A DNA stretch of 28,021 nt, taken from positions 1 through 28,021 of the forward strand of contig JBAWVR010000006.1 in assembly GCA_037147155.1 (NCBI GenBank), written 5' to 3'. Below, in pieces: positions 15,299 through 22,298 of the stretch. Below the pieces are notes generated by a model, which was not told where the DNA came from, ran no database searches, and worked only from the letters and a program-made list of their open reading frames with translations. The stretch is from JBAWVR01 sp037147155 (GTDB lineage Bacteria > Patescibacteriota > Minisyncoccia > Phycocordibacterales > GWA1-40-21). The position numbers and the translations under genes are program-made. Every line of letters starts with the position of its first letter. The stretch's first letter is position 1.

Positions 15299-16597
15299 AT
15301 GTTGAAAATTTCAAAAGTTTTGGCTCGCGAGATTTTGGATTCTCGTGGCAATCCAACTGTGGAAGTAGACGTAACTTTAGCTGATGGTTCATTCGGTCGT
15401 GCGGCTGTGCCATCCGGTGCGTCCACTGGTTCACATGAAGCAGTAGAGTTGCGTGATGGCGACAAGAAACGCTATCTCGGTAAAGGTGTTCTGAAAGCCG
15501 TAGAAAATGTAAATGTTTTAATTAAGAAGGCAATTGTTGGAAAAGAATTTGATCAGAGAACACTTGATGCCAAGATGATTGCTTTGGACGGAACTGAAAA
15601 CAAAGGTAAGTTTGGTGCCAATGCTATTCTCGGTGTGTCACTGGCTTTTGCTCGCGCTGCCGCTGTGAGTATGAAGAAACCACTCTACAAATATTTTAAA
15701 GATATTGCCAAGACCGGTAATGCTGTATGTTTGCCAGTTCCAATGATGAACATTATCAATGGTGGTAAGCACGCTTTAAACTCTACCGACTTGCAGGAGT
15801 TTATGATTATGCCAACAGGTGCTAAGACTTTTGCTGAAGCTCTTCGCTACGGTGCCGAAACTTTCCACGCTTTGAAGAAAATTTTGGCGGAAAGAGGTTT
15901 GAATACTTCAGTCGGTGATGAAGGTGGTTATGCTCCATCATTGCCAGGAAACTCAGCTGCGATTGAAGTAATTTTGGAAGCAATTACTAAAGCTGGTTAC
16001 AAGCCAGGTAAGGATATTTCTATTGCTATTGATGGTGCGGCTAGTGAAATCTATAACAAAGAAACTGCTAAATATGAATTGAAGACCGAGAATAAAAATT
16101 TGTCTAGCGAAGAAATGGTGGCTTATTATGAAGAGTGGGTTAAGAAATATCCAATCGTGTCTATTGAAGATGGTTTGGCTGAAGACGACTGGGCTGGTTA
16201 TGAACTCATGACCAAGAAGCTTGGTAAAAAGATTCAGATTGTTGGTGACGATTTGTTCGTAACCAATCCAAAGCGTTTGCAAATGGGTATTGAGAAGAAA
16301 GCCGGTAACTCTATTTTGATTAAATTGAATCAAATTGGAACCGTGTCTGAAACTATTGATGCAATCAATTTGGCCAAGAAGAACGGTTACACTTCTGTTG
16401 TATCACATCGCTCTGGCGAGACTGAAGATTCTACTATTGCAGACTTTGTCGTTGGCTTGGGTACTGGTCAGATTAAGACTGGTTCACTCTGCCGTTCCGA
16501 AAGAGTTTGTAAATACAATCAGCTTGTTCGCTTGGAACAAGAACTTGGAACTAAGGCTATTTTTCCAGGTAAGGATGCGTTTAAGATTAGGGGATAA
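15299..16597 (+). CDS. eno: Enolase (phosphopyruvate hydratase)
   Basis: Enolase converts 2-phosphoglycerate to phosphoenolpyruvate in glycolysis. The 432-residue protein starts with the family hallmark A-R-E-I-L-D-S-R-G-N-P-T-V-E-V and has the mobile loop S-G-A-S-T-G. Magnesium ligands are in I-A-I-D-G-A, S-I-E-D-G-L and V-G-D-D-L-F. Catalytic residues are in G-D-E-G-G-Y (Glu) and I-K-L-N-Q-I-G (Lys), with S-H-R-S-G-E-T-E-D and Q-I-K-T-G-S for phosphate binding. In N-G-G-K-H-A-L-N-S the usual D-N-x-V-D is replaced by L-N-S-T-D, a mild variant. Length is normal. The independent phosphoglycerate mutase lies about 650 bases downstream as a separate unit, so the two consecutive enzymes are neighbours but not an operon. 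Confidence 0.97.
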   Translation: MLKISKVLAREILDSRGNPTVEVDVTLADGSFGRAAVPSGASTGSHEAVELRDGDKKRYLGKGVLKAVENVNVLIKKAIVGKEFDQRTLDAKMIALDGTENKGKFGANAILGVSLAFARAAAVSMKKPLYKYFKDIAKTGNAVCLPVPMMNIINGGKHALNSTDLQEFMIMPTGAKTFAEALRYGAETFHALKKILAERGLNTSVGDEGGYAPSLPGNSAAIEVILEAITKAGYKPGKDISIAIDGAASEIYNKETAKYELKTENKNLSSEEMVAYYEEWVKKYPIVSIEDGLAEDDWAGYELMTKKLGKKIQIVGDDLFVTNPKRLQMGIEKKAGNSILIKLNQIGTVSETIDAINLAKKNGYTSVVSHRSGETEDSTIADFVVGLGTGQIKTGSLCRSERVCKYNQLVRLEQELGTKAIFPGKDAFKIRG

Positions 16598-16599
16598 GC

Positions 16600-16736
16600 C
16601 CCGTTGTAGAATTCGGCGTTAAAATTGTTTTTGTCAAAACAGACTTTAGTTTTACACTAAAGTCTGTTTTGCTAACTAGATTATCAAAGCAATAATTGAA
16701 CGCAATTTCAAAAACGACGCCGAATCTCACAACCGG
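16600..16736. repeat. Nested inverted repeats behind enolase
   Basis: An outer imperfect inverted repeat of about 20 bases (core ATTCGGCGT at 16611-16619 with ACGCCGAAT at 16717-16725, extended outward by CCCGTTGT/ACAACCGGG) encloses the perfect 16-bp hairpin at 16635-16671. No gene is evident inside. It may be a structured 3' untranslated region, a small RNA or a short non-autonomous mobile element. Confidence 0.55.
16635..16671. terminator. Terminator hairpin downstream of enolase
   Basis: Perfect 16-base-pair stem (16635-16650 with 16656-16671), loop TTTAC, with AAAA on the left and TTTT on the right side of the stem. Confidence 0.75.
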
Positions 16737-16747
16737 GTAAATCGAGA

Positions 16748-16789
16748 AAAAATGCCCGGCAATTGCTTTTGCAATTGCCGGGCATTTTT
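16748..16789. terminator. Long perfect bidirectional terminator
   Basis: A 19-base-pair perfect stem (16748-16766 with 16771-16789) with a TTTT loop, starting in an A-run and ending in a T-run. It can stop transcription from enolase and from the convergent small gene. Confidence 0.9.
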
Positions 16790-16813
16790 AAACCGCGTTC
16801 CTCAACGCGGTTT
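16790..16813. terminator. Second hairpin, terminator for the minus-strand small gene
   Basis: Ten-pair stem AAACCGCGTT/AACGCGGTTT (16790-16799 with 16804-16813), loop CCTC, flanked by T-runs on both sides. It is six bases beyond the minus-strand stop codon at 16819. Confidence 0.8.
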
Positions 16814-16818
16814 GTTTT

Positions 16819-17040
16819 TTACTTTTTGATTTCTTCGATGATAACATTCATCTCAGGCAAGGAAAGATATTTCTGCAAGACCTTCACAACCGAGAAGCGA
16901 GACTCCTCTCTTTTTTGCCTCAGTTCATTAAGGTCATCAGTAATTTTCTTTTTATCAGCGCTGGACAGTTTTTTGTGGGCGCTGATCAAACCCTTGGCTC
17001 TAGCGATGAAATCAACCACTTCAGAATGTAGTCCAGCCAT
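16819..17040 (-). CDS. Small helical protein of unknown function
   Basis: The 73-residue protein starts at ATG 17040 with AAAGG six bases upstream, one of the few Shine-Dalgarno-like sites in the window. It is rich in Lys, Glu and Leu with heptad-like spacing (L-I-S-A-H-K-K-L, I-T-D-D-L-N-E-L-R-Q-K-R-E-E) and should be all-helical and cytoplasmic; no signal or membrane segment. A minus-strand promoter with consensus -35 and exact 17-base spacing lies 46 bases ahead, and two terminators follow, so it is a complete single-gene unit. I know no family for it. The opposite-strand frame over the same bases is rejected. Confidence 0.72.
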   Translation of the reverse strand: MAGLHSEVVDFIARAKGLISAHKKLSSADKKKITDDLNELRQKREESRFSVVKVLQKYLSLPEMNVIIEEIKK

Positions 17041-17085
17041 ATTTTGCCTTTCTGTAAAAAATTAATGTTCTAAAACCTATTACAA

Positions 17086-17114
17086 ATCATATATACTTTA
17101 ACCGACTTTGTCAA
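17086..17114 (-). promoter_or_regulatory. Consensus promoter of the small helical protein gene
   Basis: Minus strand: TTGACA (17114-17109), 17 bases, TATGAT (17091-17086). A full-consensus -35 is rare in this window. Confidence 0.8.
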
Positions 17115-17135
17115 GTAAAATCAAAAAGAGAAATT

Positions 17136-17144
17136 TGTTATAGT
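17136..17144 (+). promoter_or_regulatory. Extended -10 promoter of gpmI
   Basis: TGTTATAGT, an extended -10 without a clear -35. Transcription would begin near 17151, so the paired palindrome at 17163-17231 would lie in the mRNA leader. Confidence 0.45.
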
Positions 17145-17162
17145 ATATCTCGTTCACCTTTC

Positions 17163-17231
17163 TGTCATTCCTGCGAAAGCAGGAATCCAGGAAATTAATA
17201 AAACTAGATTCCTGCTTTTGCAGGAATGACA
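17163..17231. repeat. Paired palindromic (REP/BIME-like) element
   Basis: Two 28-base arms (17163-17190 and 17204-17231) are inverted copies differing at two positions, separated by 13 A/T-rich bases. Each arm itself contains an 8-bp hairpin ATTCCTGC/GCAGGAAT, with loops GAAA and TTTT. The core GTCATTCCTGC is close to palindromic repeats dispersed in many bacterial genomes. It sits in the gpmI leader and could be spread by a transposase acting in trans or serve as an mRNA structure. Confidence 0.8.
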
Positions 17232-17248
17232 AACAAAAAAACAAAATC

Positions 17249-18766
17249 ATGGAAGAGAAAAAAGTTCGTCAAACAATGCTGGTAGTTTTAGATGGTTGGG
17301 GCCACCGCGAAGACAAGAAAGATAATGCCATAGCCGACGCCAAAACACCCAATTTTGACGCTTTTTGGACAAATTACCCACACTCGCTTTTGGAGGCCAG
17401 TGGACGGGCTGTAGGGCTTCCAGAGGGGCAAATGGGCAACAGTGAAGTCGGTCACACTACTATCGGCGCAGGTAAAATTATCACCAATGATTTGGTGCGC
17501 ATTTCTGATGCCGTGACCAATAAAACCTTCGGTCACACTCCAGCTTTTGTGAAGCTTTTTAATCATGTTAAACAAAATAATTCAGCGATTCATGTCTGTG
17601 GTTTAGTTAGTCCGGGTGGGGTTCATAGTCACACCGATCACTTATATTCTTTTATTCACTCTGCCAAAGAAGCTGGTATTACCAAACTCTACATCCACGT
17701 CTTCACCGATGGTCGCGATACCGCACCGCAAAGTGCTTTGGAGTATGTCACTAAATTAGAAGCTGAAATTCAGAAGATTGGTCTTTGTCAGATTGCGTCA
17801 TTATCTGGTCGCTATTACGCGATGGATCGTGATAACAATTGGGATAGATTGGCTCGCGCCGAAGAAGTTTTGTTTGCCGGTCAGGGCCAAACTTTTACCG
17901 GTTCAGCCAGTGAATTATTAAAAAAACTTTACTCCGAAAATATTGTGGATGAAAAGATTGAGCCATACACAATTCTAGATTCTGATGGCCAGGCTCATCC
18001 AATTCAAAAAAATGACGGTATATTTTTCTTTAATTTCCGTGCTGACCGCGCCCGCATGCTCTCTACTAAAATCATAGAAAAAGCGGGAATTGATAATCTG
18101 GCTTTTGTGACTTTGACCGAATATGAGAAAGGGATGCGTTGTGATGTGGCTTTTGCTCCAGTCGCCATTGAAACTACTTTAGCCAATGAGGTGTCCAAGG
18201 CTGGCTTGAGTCAGGCCCATGTCGCCGAGACTGAGAAGTTTGCCCACGCGACATATTTCCTAAATGGTGGCAAAGAAACTCCCCACGAAAAAGAAATCCA
18301 TATTTTGGTACCTAGTCGTAAAGATGTAGCCACTCATGATTTGGCTCCCAAGATGATGGCCAAAGAGATTGCTGATAAAGTGTTGGAAGAAATTGAAAAG
18401 GGCACAGAATTTATTTTTGTGAACTTTGCCAATGCTGATATGGTGGGTCACACTGCCAATGTACCGGCGATAATTGAATCAGTAGAAGAAGCCGATACTC
18501 AACTTGGTAGAATTGTTAGTGAACTTGATCGTCGCGGTGGAGTATCAATCATTACAGCCGACCACGGTAATGCGGAAATGAATATTGATCAGACTACCGG
18601 CGAGAAACATACCGCTCACACTTTAAATCCGGTACCGTTTATTATTACCGACAAGACTATAGAATTGAAGAAGGGAACTTTGGCGGATATTGCGCCAACT
18701 GCTTTACAGATTTTGAAAATCAAGAAACCAGAATGCATGACGGGGGAAAGTTTGATTGTAGAGTAA
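17249..18766 (+). CDS. gpmI: 2,3-bisphosphoglycerate-independent phosphoglycerate mutase
   Basis: iPGM interconverts 3- and 2-phosphoglycerate, the step before enolase. The 505-residue protein is of the alkaline-phosphatase superfamily: V-V-L-D-G-W-G (D15) binds metal, G-N-S-E-V-G-H carries the phosphorylated serine (S65), and V-F-T-D-G-R-D-T-A-P with R-A-D-R-A-R bind substrate. The C-terminal half holds N-F-A-N-A-D-M-V-G-H-T, T-A-D-H-G-N-A-E and K-H-T-A-H-T-L-N-P-V-P for two Mn ions. The length is normal. It has a probable promoter at 17136 and a terminator directly after the stop. Confidence 0.97.
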   Translation: MEEKKVRQTMLVVLDGWGHREDKKDNAIADAKTPNFDAFWTNYPHSLLEASGRAVGLPEGQMGNSEVGHTTIGAGKIITNDLVRISDAVTNKTFGHTPAFVKLFNHVKQNNSAIHVCGLVSPGGVHSHTDHLYSFIHSAKEAGITKLYIHVFTDGRDTAPQSALEYVTKLEAEIQKIGLCQIASLSGRYYAMDRDNNWDRLARAEEVLFAGQGQTFTGSASELLKKLYSENIVDEKIEPYTILDSDGQAHPIQKNDGIFFFNFRADRARMLSTKIIEKAGIDNLAFVTLTEYEKGMRCDVAFAPVAIETTLANEVSKAGLSQAHVAETEKFAHATYFLNGGKETPHEKEIHILVPSRKDVATHDLAPKMMAKEIADKVLEEIEKGTEFIFVNFANADMVGHTANVPAIIESVEEADTQLGRIVSELDRRGGVSIITADHGNAEMNIDQTTGEKHTAHTLNPVPFIITDKTIELKKGTLADIAPTALQILKIKKPECMTGESLIVE

Positions 18767-18809
18767 AAGAATTAAGCCCCCGAGGCTTTGCCTCGGGGGC
18801 TTAATTCTT
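18767..18809. terminator. Terminator of gpmI
   Basis: A perfect 20-base-pair stem (18767-18786 with 18790-18809) with a three-base loop and a CCCCCGAGGC core. It directly abuts the stop codon. Confidence 0.9.
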
Positions 18810-18830
18810 CCCCTAATTCTCACAATAGGT

Positions 18831-18836
18831 TATAAT
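18831..18836 (+). promoter_or_regulatory. -10 box of a near-leaderless promoter
   Basis: TATAAT ends eight bases before the ATG at 18845, so transcription would start within a couple of bases of the start codon. No clear -35; the -35 position falls at the end of the gpmI terminator. Confidence 0.5.
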
Positions 18837-18844
18837 GTGTACAT

Positions 18845-19873
18845 ATGTTAACTCACGAAAAAATCCAAATTGCCTTTTTTGGTCTTTTGGTGTTCATTGT
18901 TGGTTTCTTTGGTTACATGGTCTTTCGACCATTTTTAACAGTAGCTTGTTTTTCGGTCTTTTTGGCTGTAGCTCTGTATCCAATTTACTTGTGGGTACTG
19001 CGATTTAATAAAGAAAGAAAATTTTCTTCGTCAATAATCACTGTTATTATTGCTTTGGTAGTAGTGATTATTCCGGCTGTATTGTTTGCTATCGTACTAT
19101 TGCAACAAGCTGGTAATGCCTATACTGGTCTTTTGGATAGTGTAAATAGTGGTACAATGGCAACCTCTATAGGATTAATGGAAACTAAAATTCAAGCATT
19201 TATACCTGGTTTTCAGATGAACATTGCTGGCTATTTGTCTGGTGGTCTGTCTTGGGCGGTGGGTAATTTGGATAAAATTGTTTCCGGATTTTCCAATGTT
19301 ATCATGTATGTAGTTCTTACCACTTTCTTCCTCTTCTATCTATTTGTGTATGGAGAGAGTCTGGTCAATAAGTTGGTTGGTTGGAGTCCAATGGAAGATT
19401 CTTTAGATAAAAAAATAATAGCCCAAATAAAATTATCGATTAATTCTGTAATTCGAGGGTATCTCTTGGTAGCCACTTTGCAGGGTATTGTGGCAGGTAT
19501 AGGTATGGCAATTTTTGGTTTTAATAACGCAATAATTGGCGGTACTTTAACTGGTATAGCCTCCTTTGTTCCATTTTTCGGTACTGGTCTTGTTATGGCT
19601 CCAGTTGCTATATACATGGCTGTTACCGGGCACTTGGGAGCGGGTATTGGTATTGCCATCTGGGGCTTCACCATGGTGCACTTGATTGATAATTTCTTGA
19701 TGCCATACCTCCTAAATCGCGGTATGAAGCTCAACCAATTCTTGTCGCTCTTGGCTGTGCTTGGTGGTTTGTCAGCCTTTGGGCCAATTGGCTTGGTGGT
19801 TGGACCACTTGTTTTGAGTTTAATTATCATCATGATTGATATTTACCCATTAATAATTAAGAAAAATGTTTAA
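18845..19873 (+). CDS. AI-2E family membrane transporter (PF01594-like)
   Basis: The 342-residue protein has about eight membrane segments in the AI-2E arrangement: two or three N-terminal helices, a soluble region (about 95-140), then paired helices. These include a segment running G-Y-L-L-V-A-T-L-Q-G-I-V-A-G-I-G, G-I-A-S-F-V-P-F-F-G, and the P-x-L-N-R-G-M-K-L-N followed by G-P-I-G-L-V-V-G-P, which are the conserved marks of the family. Members export or exchange small molecules or ions (autoinducer-2 in TqsA, Na+/H+ in others); the substrate here cannot be read. The next gene overlaps its stop by eight bases, so the two are co-translated. Confidence 0.86.
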   Translation: MLTHEKIQIAFFGLLVFIVGFFGYMVFRPFLTVACFSVFLAVALYPIYLWVLRFNKERKFSSSIITVIIALVVVIIPAVLFAIVLLQQAGNAYTGLLDSVNSGTMATSIGLMETKIQAFIPGFQMNIAGYLSGGLSWAVGNLDKIVSGFSNVIMYVVLTTFFLFYLFVYGESLVNKLVGWSPMEDSLDKKIIAQIKLSINSVIRGYLLVATLQGIVAGIGMAIFGFNNAIIGGTLTGIASFVPFFGTGLVMAPVAIYMAVTGHLGAGIGIAIWGFTMVHLIDNFLMPYLLNRGMKLNQFLSLLAVLGGLSAFGPIGLVVGPLVLSLIIIMIDIYPLIIKKNV

Positions 19874-20282
19874 GGCTTACAATGCAGTCTGGAATTTCTT
19901 TGATAAGCTGGAAGACGTTGTTCGTGGTTGGATTAGTAAGCGCCCAATTCTATTTGGTTTCGTTGGTGGTTTTGCTGGGGTAGAGTTTTGGCGTGGTGTC
20001 TGGAATATCACCGACTATTTTTCTTTAAGATTTGGATATGATATTTATGGTTGGGAAAGTGCCACCTTTTCCTTGGTGGCCGGTGGTTTCGTTATGCTTA
20101 TTACTGGTTTGTATATTTCTCTATTTGTGGGTGATAGCGTAATTATGTCTGGTATAAAACAAGAGAAAAAAATGTTTGAAAAGACCTCTGAAGAAATTGA
20201 AGAAGAAGAAAAGGAAATTACTAAACTTGAAAATAGATTAGCTAAGATGGAAAAGTTATTGGAAGAAATTAAAAATAAATAA
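19866..20282 (+). CDS. Small membrane protein with C-terminal coiled coil, unknown
   Basis: The 138-residue protein overlaps the preceding transporter gene by eight bases. It has two hydrophobic segments (about 27-50 and 67-90) and a strongly charged coiled coil from about 100 to the end (E-E-I-E-E-E-E-K-E-I-T-K-L-E-N-R-L). I recognise no family. The tight overlap suggests a partner or regulator of the transporter. The next gene starts one base after its stop. Confidence 0.7.
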   Translation: MFKAYNAVWNFFDKLEDVVRGWISKRPILFGFVGGFAGVEFWRGVWNITDYFSLRFGYDIYGWESATFSLVAGGFVMLITGLYISLFVGDSVIMSGIKQEKKMFEKTSEEIEEEEKEITKLENRLAKMEKLLEEIKNK

Positions 20283-20283
20283 A

Positions 20284-21183
20284 ATGAGTAAAGTTAGAAT
20301 TGTTACCCATACGAGTGATTTCCATATGGATGATGTTTTCTCTGTGGCACTAGTTTCAATATTGGAGGAAGGTAATGAATTAGAGATAATTAGATCTAGG
20401 GACGAATCTGTTTATCCGACAGCAGATTGGTTGTTGGATGTTGGAGGAAAGTTTGAACCACAAAATAAACGTTTTGATCACCATCAAGAAGATTTTGCAG
20501 AAAAACGTTCTAATGGAATTTCTTGTTCAACTGTTGGTTTGTTGTGGCGAGAGTTTGGAGAAAAAGTGACTGGTGGAAAGTTGGAAGCCGAAATAATTGA
20601 TAGAAAATTAATCGAGTTTATTGACGCTGTTGATTGTGGAACTGATTTCAAAAGCAAAGATGCTCCGTTCAATATCTATACTCTCCATGATTTAATCCAG
20701 AGATGCCTAAGGCCAACAGGTAGGGAATTGGAGAAGTCTACTGATCAAGGTTTGTCTTTTTTCTTGCAGGCGGTGGATATAGCAAGAATTGTTTTGAAAA
20801 GAGAAATTGTGCAAGCTAGAGATCTTATTTTTGATCGTGTGGAAGTGTTAAAGATTTATAATCAAACTGAAGACAAAAGAGTATTAGTCTTTCCTAATAA
20901 ACTTTCTTACGGATCGATTGTTTCTGAAATACCTGAAGCTATTTACATTGTCGGTTTCAATGGACCAAGTGATCGTTGGACGATTAATGCTATAAGAAAA
21001 AGTGAGAACACCTATATCGTTCGAAAGGATTTGCCATCTAACTGGGCGGGAAAAACAGGAGAAGAATTACAAAAAATTACCGGCGTACCTGATGCCCTGT
21101 TTTGTCACAAAGAATTATTTATTGCTGGCGCTAAAAGCTTGGAAGGAGCAACGAAAATGGCTCATTTGGCACTCCAAAACTAA
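20284..21183 (+). CDS. MYG1-like metal-dependent hydrolase (UPF0160)
   Basis: The 299-residue protein has the MYG1 N-terminus V-T-H-T-S-D-F-H-M-D-D-V-F at 7-19 and the R-F-D-H-H-Q motif near 61-66. These are the metal-binding D/H residues of the DHH phosphoesterase superfamily. The C-terminal F-I-A-G-A-K-S-L-E-G-A-x-x-M-A corresponds to the conserved DHHA-like G-x-K-x-x-E-G-A tail. Eukaryotic MYG1 is a 3'-5' RNA exonuclease; bacterial homologues are poorly characterised. It is the last gene of a three-gene operon ending in a strong terminator. Confidence 0.85.
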   Translation: MSKVRIVTHTSDFHMDDVFSVALVSILEEGNELEIIRSRDESVYPTADWLLDVGGKFEPQNKRFDHHQEDFAEKRSNGISCSTVGLLWREFGEKVTGGKLEAEIIDRKLIEFIDAVDCGTDFKSKDAPFNIYTLHDLIQRCLRPTGRELEKSTDQGLSFFLQAVDIARIVLKREIVQARDLIFDRVEVLKIYNQTEDKRVLVFPNKLSYGSIVSEIPEAIYIVGFNGPSDRWTINAIRKSENTYIVRKDLPSNWAGKTGEELQKITGVPDALFCHKELFIAGAKSLEGATKMAHLALQN

Positions 21184-21192
21184 AGGGTGAGG

Positions 21193-21235
21193 AAAAGGCC
21201 GAAAAACCAAGGCGGACTTGGTTTTTCGGCCTTTT
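21193..21235. terminator. Terminator overlapping the obg promoter
   Basis: A perfect 19-base-pair stem (21193-21211 with 21217-21235) with a GCGGA loop. Its descending arm contains TTGGTT, the likely -35 of obg. Confidence 0.9.
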
Positions 21236-21246
21236 TAGGTTATAGT
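21218..21246 (+). promoter_or_regulatory. Leaderless promoter of obg
   Basis: TTGGTT (21218-21223), exactly 17 bases, TATAGT (21241-21246); the ATG is at 21253, seven bases after the -10, which is where transcription should begin. Confidence 0.6.
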
Positions 21247-21252
21247 ATGGTT

Positions 21253-22287
21253 ATGAAATTTATTGATGAATTGAATGTGCATATCAAGGCTGGACGCGGT
21301 GGAAATGGTGTTGTTCGCTGGTTGCAACAGAAGTTTAAGGACCGTATGGGTCCATCAGGTGGTAACGGAGGCCGTGGTGGCGATGTTTTTGTCCGTGGAG
21401 TCAAAGACTTGAGTATTTTGGCCAAGTACAAGAACACTAAAGAATTTGCGGCGGAGATTGGGGCAGCTGGAGAGAAAAATAGTCGTCATGGAGCTGATGG
21501 AGAAGATTTGACTATTGATATGCCGGTTGGCTCAATTTTGAAAAATACTACCACCGGAAAGGTTTTTCAAGTTTTACATGAAGGAGAAAAAATTAAAATT
21601 TTAACAGGTGGTCGTGGTGGTTGGGGTAATGAACACTTCAAAGGTTCGACCAACCAGCGTCCGATGGAGTGGACTCCGGGTAAAGAAGGTGACGAAGCTG
21701 ATTTTGAAATTGAATTGGAACTCATGGCCGATGCTGGACTTATCGGTTTGCCAAATGCTGGTAAATCAAGTTTGATCAATGAGCTGACCAATGCACAATC
21801 AAAAGTGGGCGCATATCAATTTACTACTTTGGAACCGGCTCTTGGTGATTTGCACGGTTACATTTTGGCAGACATCCCAGGACTAATTGAAGGAGCATCA
21901 GAAGGCCGCGGTCTCGGTGATAAATTCTTGCGTCATATCAAGCGTACTAATATGTTGGTTCACTGTATTTCACTCGAGAGCACTGATTTGTTGGCGGATT
22001 ATGATACCATCCGGGCTGAGCTCAAAGCTTATAGTGAAGAATTGGTGGCTAAAAGAGAGATTGTGGTTTTGACCAAGACAGATGTGACAACCGAAAAAGA
22101 AATTGAAAAAGCTAAGAAGAAAATTGCTAAGCGTAATCCCGAGATTTATACCATCAGTATTTTGGATGAAAAATCCATCAAAGAATTTAAGGATATACTG
22201 ATCAAAATATTACGTGATGAAGCCAAGGCGGCCTTGAACAAAACTGGTAAAGCGGTAGAATTAGAAAAAGAATTTTCGTTCGAATAA
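21253..22287 (+). CDS. obgE: Obg-family GTPase
   Basis: Obg is an essential ribosome-associated GTPase acting in 50S assembly and stress control. From ATG 21253 the 344-residue protein begins M-K-F-I-D-E-L as is standard for Obg. It has the glycine-rich N-terminal domain (G-G-N-G-G-R-G-G-D-V, G-G-R-G-G-W-G-N). The G domain shows G-L-P-N-A-G-K-S-S (G1), T-T-L-E-P (G2), D-I-P-G-L-I-E-G-A (G3) and T-K-T-D in place of N-K-x-D (G4). There is no C-terminal OCT domain, only a short acidic tail. An earlier in-frame start at 21187 would run through the terminator and is rejected. Confidence 0.95.
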   Translation: MKFIDELNVHIKAGRGGNGVVRWLQQKFKDRMGPSGGNGGRGGDVFVRGVKDLSILAKYKNTKEFAAEIGAAGEKNSRHGADGEDLTIDMPVGSILKNTTTGKVFQVLHEGEKIKILTGGRGGWGNEHFKGSTNQRPMEWTPGKEGDEADFEIELELMADAGLIGLPNAGKSSLINELTNAQSKVGAYQFTTLEPALGDLHGYILADIPGLIEGASEGRGLGDKFLRHIKRTNMLVHCISLESTDLLADYDTIRAELKAYSEELVAKREIVVLTKTDVTTEKEIEKAKKKIAKRNPEIYTISILDEKSIKEFKDILIKILRDEAKAALNKTGKAVELEKEFSFE

Positions 22288-22298
22288 AAAATAAAAAT

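Noticed and set aside
15953..16333. 126-codon minus-strand frame inside enolase
   Set aside because: Antisense shadow of a highly conserved gene.
16763..17065. Plus-strand 100-codon frame over the small minus-strand gene
   Set aside because: It runs through two terminator hairpins and is antisense to a frame that has a consensus promoter and SD-like site; its composition (Ser/Phe-rich) is that of a shadow.
19336..19833. 165-codon minus-strand frame inside the AI-2E gene
   Set aside because: Antisense of membrane-helix codons; Pro/Lys-rich product typical of such shadows and no start signals.
21187..21252. Upstream start for obg
   Set aside because: The extra 22 codons lie in the terminator; the family begins at M-K-F-I-D and the promoter places transcription at 21253.
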